This document shows, piece by piece, positions 24,325 to 32,943 of a stretch of DNA of 46,001 nucleotides. The notes beneath the pieces are model-generated. The model was given only the letters and a program-made list of their open reading frames with translations. It did no database searches and was not told where the DNA came from. Each line of letters opens with the position of its first letter. Positions within the stretch are counted from its first letter, which is position 1. Both the position numbers and the translations under genes were made by a program. The DNA is from CAYGAW01 sp964347945 (lineage in GTDB: Bacteria; Chloroflexota; Anaerolineae; UBA7937; B3-Chlor): contig CAYGAW010000098.1 of assembly GCA_964347945.1 (NCBI GenBank), forward strand, positions 1-46,001, written 5' to 3'.

Positions 24325-26619
24325 ATGGCCCGGAGTGCGGGTAGCAACAACAGCCAAGAATCTGTAGCTCTAGCCCGGACACTTGGCGCTTTCGACGCCA
24401 CGATGATCGGCGTCGGGGCCATGATCGGGGCCGGCATCTTCGTTCTGACAGGCATCGCTGCCGGTGTCGCCGGTCCGGCGCTGATCATTGCCTTCCTCTT
24501 AAACGCCATCATGACCAGTTTCACCGCTGCCTCGTACGCTGAACTGGGTTCGGCGTTTCCCAATGCTGGCGGCGGCTATCTCTGGATCAAGCAATCTCTT
24601 TCTCCTCTCCTCGGCTTCCTGAGCGGCTGGATAACCTGGTTTGGCCACTCGGTGGCGTGCAGCCTCTACGCTCTGGGTTTCGGCCACTATACCGCGGACC
24701 TCCTAGACCGACTCGGGCTAAGCCCCACCTTCGTGCAGACTGACGTGTTGGCCGTGGCGTTGGCAGTCGTCATTGCGGCCCTCTTCACGTTCATCAACCT
24801 CCGGGGCGTCTCGGAAACAGGCAGAGTGGGCAACATCCTGACCCTGGCCAAGATAGCAATCTTGGGTCTCTTCGTTGGTTTCGGGCTACTGAGCATGCTT
24901 CGGCAAGGGGATTGGCCATCCAAGTTCCAACCTTTCTTCCCCACAGGTCTCAGTGGCGTGGTCATGGCCGCCGGATTGACCACCATCGCTTTCCAAGGAT
25001 ATGAGATCATCGCCCAATCTGGTGAGGAGGTGCGCGAACCCAAGCGCAACCTGCCGCGGGCTACGTTCGCCGCCATAGGTGTGGTGGTTTTCATCTACCT
25101 CGGGGTGGCCTTCACAGCGTTGGGAGCTGTGGATCCCTCAATCCCAGGGATGTCAACCTGGAACTTCCTTGCGGAATTCGAAGAGACGGCGATTATCGAG
25201 GCGGCCCGCCAGCTCATGCCTTTGGGAGCCTTCGTGCTGATACTCGGCGGGCTGATGTCCACCATGTCGGCGCTGAACGCCACCATCTATGCTTCTTCCC
25301 GGGTCTCCTTCGCCATGGGCCGCGACCGCAACCTACCTCCACTCTTCGGACAGGTGCACCCCACACGCCGTACCCCTCAGTGGGCCATACTCATCTCAGG
25401 CTCTCTGGTAGCCTTCATGGCTGTGGCTCTACCCGTCAAGTCCGTGGCTAGCGCCGCGGATGTCATGTTTCTGCTGCTGTTCATAATGGTGAACATAACA
25501 GTCATTCGTATGCGCCGCCTCAGACCGGACCTGGACAGGGGATTCAAGATCCCTTTGATGCCGCTGATTCCCATCTTGGGCATCGCTTCTCAGATGCTGG
25601 TTATAGTCTTCCTTTTCCGCCTGAGCCCGGAAGCTTGGTACGTAGGCGGACTCTGGATTGTGGCAGGGCTGGTGTTCTACGCTACCTACGCATCCCGCGC
25701 CGAACCCATGAAGGAACCTTTCAAGATCATACATCAAGAGATAGTCTCGACCAGGAGATACTCGATCCTGCTTCCTGTGGCCGATGAACTACATGCTCAT
25801 CTCCTGGGAACGGTGGCGGCGCCAATAGCTCGGGACAAAGGCGGGGAGATATTCGCTCTGCATGTAGTGCGCGTGCCGAGGCAGCTGGGTATCACTGATG
25901 GCCGCTTCTTCTTGAAGCAAGGGAAGCCCATCCTTGAGAGCGTCATTCAGGAAGCAAAAACGCTGGACATTCCGGTGAACACGATGATCCGATTTGGGCG
26001 CGATGTGGGCCAAGCCATCGTCGACACCGCCCGAGAGCGCGACTCCAACCTGATACTGCTCGGCTGGCTGGGAGCTACTAGCAGTGAAGGAAACGCCTTC
26101 GGTAGCGTTATCGATACCGTCAGCAAGAGCCCTCCCTGCGACGTGGCGATGATCCGCTTCAGGAAGCGCGAGACACTGCGACGAATCCTGGTACCCATGG
26201 CAGGGGGGCCCAATGCCTCGCTGGCCCTGGAGTTAGCCATCTCTCAGGCCCGAGAATACGAGAGGGAGAACGGGATCCGACCGGAGATCACAGTTCTGTA
26301 TGTGGCCCGCGGGAAAGACCCTCGACTAGTGGACATGGGAAAGCGCATTCTGGCCCGCGCCACAGAGGGTTACCATTACCTCATCGAACCCAAGGTCGTC
26401 TCGGCTCCAACCATTGTGGAAGGTATCCTGCAGCAAGCGACGGAGGCAAACCTCGTGGTGCTGGGGGCCACCGAAGGCGGGGTCTTCGAGCAACTACTCT
26501 TTGGCGCCTTGCCCGAAAGGGTGGCCCGCGAATGCCCGAAGACGGTGATGATTGTGAAGCGCTACCAAGGCCCGGTGAAGTCCTGGCTTCAGAGGCTCTT
26601 CCTCACAGCCGAAGCATGA
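24325..26619 (+). CDS. Amino-acid permease (APC superfamily) with two C-terminal UspA domains
   Basis: Predicted amino-acid transporter of 764 residues. Residues 1 to about 440 are the APC core with about 12 helices. The first helix carries MIGVGAMIGAGIFVLTG, followed by AGPALIIAFL and SYAELGSAFPNAGGGYLW; AAGLTTIAFQGYEIIAQSGEEV and NATIYASSRVSFAMGRDRNLPP are further signatures. Two cytoplasmic universal-stress domains follow, about 475-615 and 618-745. Each ends with the nucleotide-loop region (LILLGWLGATSSEGNAFGSV and LVVLGATEGGVFEQLLFGA). UspA domains often bind ATP or cAMP and may regulate transport. The substrate is unknown. It starts 8 bases after the mtnP stop, with a weak ribosome-binding site, suggesting coupling. 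Confidence 0.93.
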   Translation: MARSAGSNNSQESVALARTLGAFDATMIGVGAMIGAGIFVLTGIAAGVAGPALIIAFLLNAIMTSFTAASYAELGSAFPNAGGGYLWIKQSLSPLLGFLSGWITWFGHSVACSLYALGFGHYTADLLDRLGLSPTFVQTDVLAVALAVVIAALFTFINLRGVSETGRVGNILTLAKIAILGLFVGFGLLSMLRQGDWPSKFQPFFPTGLSGVVMAAGLTTIAFQGYEIIAQSGEEVREPKRNLPRATFAAIGVVVFIYLGVAFTALGAVDPSIPGMSTWNFLAEFEETAIIEAARQLMPLGAFVLILGGLMSTMSALNATIYASSRVSFAMGRDRNLPPLFGQVHPTRRTPQWAILISGSLVAFMAVALPVKSVASAADVMFLLLFIMVNITVIRMRRLRPDLDRGFKIPLMPLIPILGIASQMLVIVFLFRLSPEAWYVGGLWIVAGLVFYATYASRAEPMKEPFKIIHQEIVSTRRYSILLPVADELHAHLLGTVAAPIARDKGGEIFALHVVRVPRQLGITDGRFFLKQGKPILESVIQEAKTLDIPVNTMIRFGRDVGQAIVDTARERDSNLILLGWLGATSSEGNAFGSVIDTVSKSPPCDVAMIRFRKRETLRRILVPMAGGPNASLALELAISQAREYERENGIRPEITVLYVARGKDPRLVDMGKRILARATEGYHYLIEPKVVSAPTIVEGILQQATEANLVVLGATEGGVFEQLLFGALPERVARECPKTVMIVKRYQGPVKSWLQRLFLTAEA

Positions 26620-26641
26620 ACACGCGCTTTCTCGCCTGTGC

Positions 26642-27351
26642 TCACCCTCCCCAGATGTCGGAGACGCTGACCTCTGGGAGTTCCTCTGGTCGGCCGCCTC
26701 TCCCCACCGCTCTGTAGAAGCTCTCATCATGTGGGCGGGTCTGAACCCTTACAGGCATGGGTACGGCATGGCCCATGAGAAGTACTTGTTGGCGGGTGTC
26801 CAGGCTAGCCAGTGTACCGCGCAGGAAGCCCCTGCTCAGCACGCCGGTGAGGACCGCGTCGATGTCGCGTTCCTCGGTCAACAACCCCGTGATGCGCGTA
26901 CCCAACTGGGAAATCACCTCAGGATCGATGCCGCTCGGCCGCTGGTCGATCACCATCAGCGTCACGTTGTATTTGCGCATCTCCCGAGCGATGGTGCCAA
27001 AGATGGTTTGCCTGGCCACGGCGGGGGAGGCTGAGAAGGCAAGCCTTGCGATACCATTCTCCCTTCCTTCACCCCGACAGCGAGGCTGGTGAACTCGGTC
27101 CGCGGCACCTGCTCCAACTGGGGGCTCTGCCGATAGATCTGGTCATCAAAGGAGTCCTCCGTGCTTCTACGCACGGCCCGACGCCCAGGATCCAGACTAC
27201 TCGTCTCCCCGTGGCAGACTACGCCACAGAGGTCGCGCTCCTCGCCGACCTGAACCTTGACCAGGCTGCCCAATGCCGGCGGCTGATTCAGTTCGAAACT
27301 CTCGGCTACGAAGCGGGTACTCGCACTCTCGATGATCTCCCCTATCCTCAT
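26642..27351 (-). pseudogene. Remnant of a HerA-type DNA translocase ATPase (core deleted)
   Basis: HerA is a hexameric DNA translocase that works with NurA in end resection. Two pieces remain. The first about 110 codons (from the ATG at 27351) form the HAS-barrel: RIGEIIESASTRFVAESFEL, LCGVVCHGETSSLDPGRRAV. From about 27019, in another frame, lies the C-terminal part: VARQTIFGTIAREMRKYNV, VIDQRPSGIDPEVISQLGTRI, LLMGHAVPMPVRVQTRP. The 300 or more residues with Walker A and B are missing, and the frame changes at the junction near 27022. The gene cannot make a working ATPase. Its ATG overlaps the nurA stop (ATGA), so the original coupled architecture is preserved. Confidence 0.85.
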
Positions 27352-28514
27352 ACCGCCCGCCTTCTCTTGCTTCGATCCTTGGCTGAGGTCGTAGGAACGA
27401 CTCCTCTCCGCGCCAGAGCTCTTTCTACCAAGGTCTCAACGAATCGCCTCTCCGCGGTCGAGATAACGGCTTGCTCGTGGGCCTCCTGCAGCGCCGGCGG
27501 ATAAGCGGGATAGACCTTGCTCCGACGACACTGATCGAAGATGGTGGCCTCGACCAGAGCCACCATCTCAGAATCGCTCATCACCCACTCGGGAGCCTCT
27601 ATGCGCGCCACCTCGCCTCCTACGTCCATCTAGAAGAACTGAATGCGGTGAATCCCGTACCGCTCCAGGATAGCCGAAGTGCTGTCGAATATCTCAGAGC
27701 GCTCCCCGGCCCCCAACAAGCCAAACAACTGTCGGTCAAGAATCCACGCCAGAGTCCTGCAGATATCCATCACCTGCGAAGAGGAACAGTTGCTGCAATC
27801 TATGGCCTCCTGCCGACACAGCCATACCCTGAGGGAGTTGACCACATCTTGTGCGCCGGGATAACTGATGTAACTCGCCACGGGTATGCCTGCCGCACGG
27901 AACTCTTCCAGGTATCGCAGGAACTCCCCCAGCAATTGCCCTTGCACCCGAGCATCCTCGTTCTGCAACCCCCATAGGATCAAGGACCCATCGCCGAGAG
28001 CCACGACGGGCGCTCCCATTCGTCTGGCCGCTCCCCACAAGGCCTTCAGTTCCGCCACACTCATCAGGGCACTCAGGCGCGCTCCCTCCACCGGAAAGCT
28101 CCCCGTCGAGGGATCAAAGTACTAGTCTTCGCTTCGGAAATAGAACTCCGTGGAGGAATCGAGGTCGGCATTAGGACTATCCCCGTAGGTGAGAACGGCG
28201 TGTCCGGTGTTGATCACGTAGTACCGGACGGGACTGTGTCTGTCTGGCGGCATGGTAGAGCCGTCGGCGGCAACCACGCTGTAGTTCCAAGGGCAGTCAG
28301 GCGGGGTGAAGAACGCATCTAGAGTTCGCAGAGGGACGCCCACCAGCCAGGGTACTCGCAAAGTCCGATCTAGCAGCTTTTCTCTTAGCTGTTGTGGATC
28401 AGCGTCGTGCAGCAGTTCTCGCGCTCGCGCCAGTCGCTGGCTCTACTCATCGGCGAGGGCCAAGTGCGTCATCTCTTCGAGGGCTTCGTCAAGCGAGGAC
28501 AGTTTCAGAGGCAT
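27348..28514 (-). pseudogene. NurA-type 5'-3' nuclease gene interrupted by three in-frame TAG codons
   Basis: NurA is the HerA-dependent nuclease used in DNA end processing. The frame from the ATG at 28514 to a TGA at 27348 covers 388 codons. It is interrupted by TAG at codons 24 (28443-28445), 131 (28122-28124) and 295 (27630-27632), with no frameshift. Between the stops the protein is well preserved. VVAADGSTMPPDRHSPVRYYVIN carries the active-site DG(S) motif. PVVALGDGSLILW supplies the second Asp. The C-terminal segment VARIEAPEWV, then PAYPPALQEAHEQAV, is typical of NurA. TAG is the normal stop of many neighbouring genes, so recoding is unlikely. It starts 10 bases after the selB stop. 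Confidence 0.85.
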
Positions 28515-28523
28515 GATCCGCCA

Positions 28524-30440
28524 TCAACGCAGCACCCTCTCGTCTCCTACACGCTTGGTGATGCGTTGCTCATCCAGGTGCTCCATCAGAGCAAGCGCAT
28601 ACTTGCGGCTCGCTTGAAGCATGTCCCGCACTTGAGCGACCGTGATGCTCCCCTCGGCCTTGAGATGATCGACTATCCTCCTCACCATCTCCTCGTAGGT
28701 GTCAGCGAGGAAGATAACAGTGTCACTCACGCGTACCAGCCGCCCTTCCTCCAGCAGGACGTTGAGCACCTCCGACCCGACGGCAGCCTCGCACTCGGCC
28801 ACTGAAGGCGTCGCGTAGGGACTACGAGCGAATGTGGACAGAAGGTCATCAATCTTCCGCTGCTGCTCCCCACTGAATCTAACCTCGTGTCCAGCCAGTC
28901 TCAGAGCACCCTGATCCTCGACCAGGCCACCCTGCGCAACGGCGTGGTCGACGACTCCATTGAAGGCCCGCGTTGGCAGGTTCACCCTACTCTTCAGTTC
29001 CTCGCGCGGCATTCCACGCCGAAGAGGATAGCGTACATGGTATTCCCCCAGTAGACCCTGCACGCGATTCCCCAGGTCTTCCCAGCCCGCCTTCGACATC
29101 AGGTATAGGTTCCTGCGCAAGGCCTCGGCTGCCGCGATGTCATCTTCACCAAGAACGAGGAGCTTCGACTGGCTCAGTAGCGCCTCTAGAGCCTCCCTTG
29201 CCGTGTCCTCGGCCAATCCACTTTCCTGCAGCAACTCCCTTGCTGGTCGAGGGCGCATACCGTCCGCGGCTTGGAGCAAGATCTCCTCCGGCGTGCCACG
29301 AGAGAGTGCCTCTAGGCGCTCCAGCACTGCCGGACGGAACCGGCGATGCCGACGCTGTGGATTCGGCTCCACTATGACCCCACCGCCTATAGTCAGGCTG
29401 GGCGACGGCTGCCGAATGATGAACCGATCACCTCGCGCTACTGCCGTGGGATGAGCGAGGCGGAACTGCACCCAACCCTCATCGCCAGGCGCTATCACCT
29501 TGTCCCCCAGCAAGCGCGTGCGAGCCATGATCTCTGCTGAACCTACGTAGAACTCCACTTCCACATTGTGCTTGAGAGTCTTGGGAGCACTAGGAAGCAG
29601 GCGCAGGCGAGCGTCGATCAACCCGGTGCTCTTCAGCCAACCCGGTACCGCGAGCACGTCCCCCCGCTCCAACTGGTCGCTGCTTACGCCCACCAAATTC
29701 ACAGCCACCCGGCCACCTGGTTCAGCTAGGTCCAGTTTCTGCCTGTGGGTCTGCAAACCACGGATCCGAGACTTCAAGCCAGACGGCAGTATCTCAACCT
29801 CTTGACCGACCTCCAGACCGCCATCGATGAGGGTCCCTGTCACCACCGTGCCGAAGCCCGGCATGACAAACACCCTGTCTATCGGCAGACGGGCCTTCCC
29901 CAGGTCTGGCTTGGGAGGCACCGTCGCGAGGAGTTCATCAAGCTGCTCCATAAGAGTTGCAACGCCCTCCCCAGTCCGAGCCGACACTGGCACTATCCCT
30001 GCATCAGCCAGGGTGGTGTTCTTCAACAGCTCGGCGACGTCATCGGCGACCAGTTCCAGCCACTCCTCGTCGTCGAGCAGATCCACCTTCGTGACTGCCA
30101 CCAATCCGTGTTCCAGTTGCAGCAGATCGAGGATGTCCAGATGTTCCCGGGTCTGAGGCATCACCCCCTCGTCAGCGGCTACTACGAAAAGCGCGGCATC
30201 AATGCCGCCTATGCCGGCCAACATGTTCTTGATGAAGTTCTCATGACCCGGCACATCGACAATGCTTACCACCGCACCGCTAGGCAGGGTCAACCAGGCA
30301 AATCCCAAGTCAATGGTCATTTCCCTTTCCTTCTCCTCCTTGAGCCGGTCAGGGTCTATCCCCGTAAGAGCCCTTACCAAGGCGGACTTGCCGTGATCTA
30401 CATGTCCTGCAGTGCCAATCGTCCGAATCCGCTGTCCCAC
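28524..30440 (-). CDS. selB: Selenocysteine-specific translation elongation factor
   Basis: GTPase that delivers Sec-tRNA to the ribosome at UGA codons with a SECIS element. It has 638 residues, the usual length. The G domain has GHVDHGKSALVRAL, DVPGHENFIKNM, VTKVD and VSARTGEG in residues 1-170. Two EF-Tu-like beta domains follow (DRVFVMPGFGTVVTGTLIDGG from about 190). The SelB-specific domain and tandem winged helices reach the C-terminus (SITVAQVRDMLQASRKYALALMEHLDE, VGDERVLR). All GTP motifs are intact. The start is GTG at 30440, six bases after the upstream stop. No selA, selD, selC or SECIS-bearing gene was seen in the window. Confidence 0.95.
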   Translation of the reverse strand: MGQRIRTIGTAGHVDHGKSALVRALTGIDPDRLKEEKEREMTIDLGFAWLTLPSGAVVSIVDVPGHENFIKNMLAGIGGIDAALFVVAADEGVMPQTREHLDILDLLQLEHGLVAVTKVDLLDDEEWLELVADDVAELLKNTTLADAGIVPVSARTGEGVATLMEQLDELLATVPPKPDLGKARLPIDRVFVMPGFGTVVTGTLIDGGLEVGQEVEILPSGLKSRIRGLQTHRQKLDLAEPGGRVAVNLVGVSSDQLERGDVLAVPGWLKSTGLIDARLRLLPSAPKTLKHNVEVEFYVGSAEIMARTRLLGDKVIAPGDEGWVQFRLAHPTAVARGDRFIIRQPSPSLTIGGGVIVEPNPQRRHRRFRPAVLERLEALSRGTPEEILLQAADGMRPRPARELLQESGLAEDTAREALEALLSQSKLLVLGEDDIAAAEALRRNLYLMSKAGWEDLGNRVQGLLGEYHVRYPLRRGMPREELKSRVNLPTRAFNGVVDHAVAQGGLVEDQGALRLAGHEVRFSGEQQRKIDDLLSTFARSPYATPSVAECEAAVGSEVLNVLLEEGRLVRVSDTVIFLADTYEEMVRRIVDHLKAEGSITVAQVRDMLQASRKYALALMEHLDEQRITKRVGDERVLR

Positions 30441-30446
30441 GGGTGT

Positions 30447-31583
30447 TTACTTGCCAGCACGAAGGAGCCGCTTCTCCAGTTCCTTGATCAACTTGTCGAA
30501 CTCTCCGATCTGGCGGCGGAGATGTGCCGCGTGTGATTCCCACAGCAGGGCTACGTGAGCGTCGCGCTTTGCATTCTCCTCACCGAGCTGCTGCCACCGT
30601 TCCTCGTTCCTCAGCCAGAGCAACTCGTTCTCTTTTCGCCAATCCTCGAGTTGCTGTCGCTGGCGTTCCTCTGCCGTCCGCTCCGAGTGCTCCACGGCCT
30701 CTCGGTCCTTCTCGAGCTGGATCTTCATCTCCTCCAGGGAGCCCAGCATCTTCTCCGCACTCCTGTACTGTTTCTCACTAAGCGCCAGCTGTTCCCGAGT
30801 ACTCTTAGCTTCATCGCGCCACGTCCGCAACTCCTTTGCCCACTGGGCTATCTGCTTCTTGCGGCGATCGTCGACGGTCCGCAACTCGCCCAGGAATTGC
30901 GCCTGCTCTTCTCGCAGCTGTTCACCGAAGGCCTGCAAATCGGCCATCTGCTGCGCGCCCCGTTCGGCCCACCCTTCCAGATACTTCAACCGCTCTGCGA
31001 TTCGCTCGGAGCTTGCCTTTGCATCCTCCTGCCCCTGCAGAAGTTGTGCCAACCTCTGATCGTTCCTGCTAATCTGCTCGCCGACTGCCACTAACGTCTC
31101 TTGCTGTCCTTTGACTGTCTTTGACGTATCTTCTAGCTGCAGCCTCAGCTCCGAAGCCACCTTGTTCAACCGCTGCATCTCAGCCTTCTCAATCTCGAGC
31201 AGCTGTTGAAGACGCAAGGTCTCCTCGACTCTTTCCTCCAGCTTTGCCAGCGCCGTGACCCGATCCTGCCTCTCTCGCCGCAGAACCTCGTCTTGTCGGT
31301 CCGTTTCCTTCCGAAGTCGTTCCTGCCACCGCTGCATCTCCAAGAGGAGATCCTTCTTGTACTGCTGCAGCGCTTGATCGAATCGAGACACCCCCGCCCC
31401 CTCGGCCCTAGTCTGAGCCAGGCCTTCCTCCAGCCTGTCCATCTTGTCCGCACTGGCGGAGAACTGATCCTCGTGTTCGTCCACCCTTTTCTGTAACTCA
31501 TCCAGAAGAGCCTTGTCCCGGCGGCGCTCCTCCTCCAGCCAGTTACGCAAGTCGGTGGCTTCCCTGGTATCCATTTCGTTCAC
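30447..31583 (-). CDS. Long coiled-coil protein, unknown function
   Basis: No family recognised. It has 378 residues and is almost wholly predicted coiled coil: heptad-like Glu/Lys/Gln/Arg/Leu repeats from about residue 15 to 360, with no signal peptide, membrane segment or Walker motif. Charged blocks such as RRDKALLDELQKRVDEHEDQ and RQQLEDWRKENELLWLRNEERWQQL are typical. It may be a structural or tethering protein. It lies between phoU (7-base gap) and selB (6-base gap) in the same operon, but neither neighbour explains it. The GTG at 31583 is used; an ATG three codons later has a slightly better spaced GAGAGG. Confidence 0.75.
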   Translation of the reverse strand: MNEMDTREATDLRNWLEEERRRDKALLDELQKRVDEHEDQFSASADKMDRLEEGLAQTRAEGAGVSRFDQALQQYKKDLLLEMQRWQERLRKETDRQDEVLRRERQDRVTALAKLEERVEETLRLQQLLEIEKAEMQRLNKVASELRLQLEDTSKTVKGQQETLVAVGEQISRNDQRLAQLLQGQEDAKASSERIAERLKYLEGWAERGAQQMADLQAFGEQLREEQAQFLGELRTVDDRRKKQIAQWAKELRTWRDEAKSTREQLALSEKQYRSAEKMLGSLEEMKIQLEKDREAVEHSERTAEERQRQQLEDWRKENELLWLRNEERWQQLGEENAKRDAHVALLWESHAAHLRRQIGEFDKLIKELEKRLLRAGK

Positions 31584-31590
31584 TGCCTCT

Positions 31591-32247
31591 CTAGACGTTA
31601 TGCTCTTCGACCTTGCCTGTCACCAGGAAGACCACGCGCTCACCGATGTTGATGGCCCGATCCGCTATGCGTTCTAGATTGTGAGCGGTCCACAGGAGAT
31701 AGGTCGCCCGAGTGATGGTTCGTGGGTCGTCCATCATGAAGATCAGCAACTCCCTGAATACCTGGTCATAGAGCCGATCAATCTCATCGTCCTCCTCACC
31801 GAGGCTTCTGGCCAGCTCAACGTCCCGCTTCACGAAAGCCTCCAGCTCCGTCTCGAGCAGCCAACGCGCTTTCTGGGCCATGCGAGGGATGTCTATCAGT
31901 GGCTTGAGCGGCTCTCGGGGGCCCATCATGACGCCAATCTGTCCAATGCCCTTTGCGTGATCTGCCATTCTCTCCAACTCCGTTGCTATGTTGGCAATGG
32001 CAAAGATCACTCGAAGGTCGCTGGCCAGAGGTTGCTGTGTGGCAATCAGTACTAGACACCGCTCCTCAATGTCGTGCTGGACATCGTTGACAGCTTCATC
32101 GTCCTTAATCACCTGTCGAGATAGGTCGATGTCCCGGTCTGCCAGAGCTTGAACGCTCCGGTCGATCGCTCTGTCAACGAGCGAACCCATTTCCAACAGC
32201 TCTTGCTCCAGTTCCTTGAGTTGTTCGTCGAAGGCTTCGCGAGGCAT
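31591..32247 (-). CDS. phoU: Phosphate-signalling protein PhoU
   Basis: Negative regulator of phosphate uptake and signalling that acts with PstB and PhoR. It has 218 residues. It consists of two three-helix-bundle repeats with the metal-binding E/DxxxD pattern: LVDRAIDRSVQAL and VIKDDEAVNDVQHDIEERCL, then LERMADHAKGIGQI; the second repeat has DDEIDRLYDQVFRELL and NLERIADRAINIGERVVFLVTG. AAGGAGG lies 7 bases before the ATG. It is the first gene of the operon phoU, coiled coil, selB, nurA, herA. No pst genes are nearby, unlike many genomes. Confidence 0.95.
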   Translation of the reverse strand: MPREAFDEQLKELEQELLEMGSLVDRAIDRSVQALADRDIDLSRQVIKDDEAVNDVQHDIEERCLVLIATQQPLASDLRVIFAIANIATELERMADHAKGIGQIGVMMGPREPLKPLIDIPRMAQKARWLLETELEAFVKRDVELARSLGEEDDEIDRLYDQVFRELLIFMMDDPRTITRATYLLWTAHNLERIADRAINIGERVVFLVTGKVEEHNV

Positions 32248-32282
32248 GATTGGCGCCTCCTTTCGTGCAGTAGCTTGGCCGT

Positions 32283-32311
32283 ATTATAGCATCAGTAGGC
32301 AGCCCCAGCAA
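32283..32311 (-). promoter_or_regulatory. Promoter of the phoU-selB-nurA-herA operon
   Basis: On the minus strand TATAAT (32283-32288), preceded by TG (extended -10), lies 17 bases from TTGCTG (32306-32311). The phoU start is about 36 bases downstream. Confidence 0.65.
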
Positions 32312-32400
32312 TGGTCAGGTACCCATCCTCACTGATCGGCGAGTCCTTGGTGACTGGAGCTCTGCCCGTGGTGGACGCTGAGCGCACTTTCCTGGGATGC

Positions 32401-32900
32401 TCAAGGGAAGACGTCGGGAGCCTGCTGGCGGAGAAGCTGCGACCTAACGTCGAAGATGACCTCGCCAGAGACGTCGTTTACAGCGCGGAGCTGTGGGCCG
32501 AAGAGAGGGAGCCGATCCAAGACCACGGGCAGGAGGGTCCTGAAGTGAGATTCTTGGGTGTGGGTCTGTTCCTGGACTGCTTTGAAGGGGGTTTTCTTCA
32601 GGTTCACGCTAGATCTCCCCAGGTGGAGGTATAGCATGTAGGTGAAGGCCTTCCTGAGTGAATCTGGCAGGTTGAGCAAGGCCTCCAGTTGATAGGATTC
32701 TTCTTCAATGCGGCCGTGCGAGTTTTCGACTGAGCCATTGAAACGAGGGATAGTTGGGAGGGACGGTAGAGTGGCGAGCGCCGAAGGTCTTAACGATCTC
32801 TTGGTGCAAGCACTTTGTAGTCTTGACAAGGAAACCTGTCTTGGGGTAGGATTATTACCCGTCAACGAGGAAGCGCAGACCTGGAACCTGTACACCGTTC
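32401..32900 (-). pseudogene. Decayed DDE (integrase-like) transposase remnant
   Basis: On the minus strand two frames join into one transposase C-terminal region. One frame (about 32880 to 32750) reads KTTKCLHQEIVKTFGARHSTVPP. The next frame continues as RFNGSVENSHGRIEEESYQLEAL, then KTPFKAVQEQ, LLPVVLDRL, ending at a stop at 32401. This is the arrangement of IS481-like or related integrase-core transposases, with the NG..E segment holding the third catalytic acid. A frameshift near 32750 and the loss of the N-terminal half make it inactive. No terminal inverted repeats were found. It lies between phoU and the inositol-lipid cluster. Confidence 0.6.
32823..32852 (+). promoter_or_regulatory. 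Likely promoter of the inositol-lipid cluster
   Basis: TTGACA (32823-32828), an 18-base spacer, then TAGGAT (32847-32852), about 90 bases before the inositol-phosphate synthase start. It lies inside the decayed transposase remnant. Confidence 0.5.
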
Positions 32901-32943
32901 GCTGTGCAGGCAACTCCAGAGAACCCAGGGGGTAAGAGCCAAA

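Noticed and set aside
27348..28514. TAG recoded as an amino acid in nurA
   Set aside because: Many neighbouring genes end at TAG, no amber-reading tRNA was seen in the window, and the HerA partner is also broken, so decay explains the data better.
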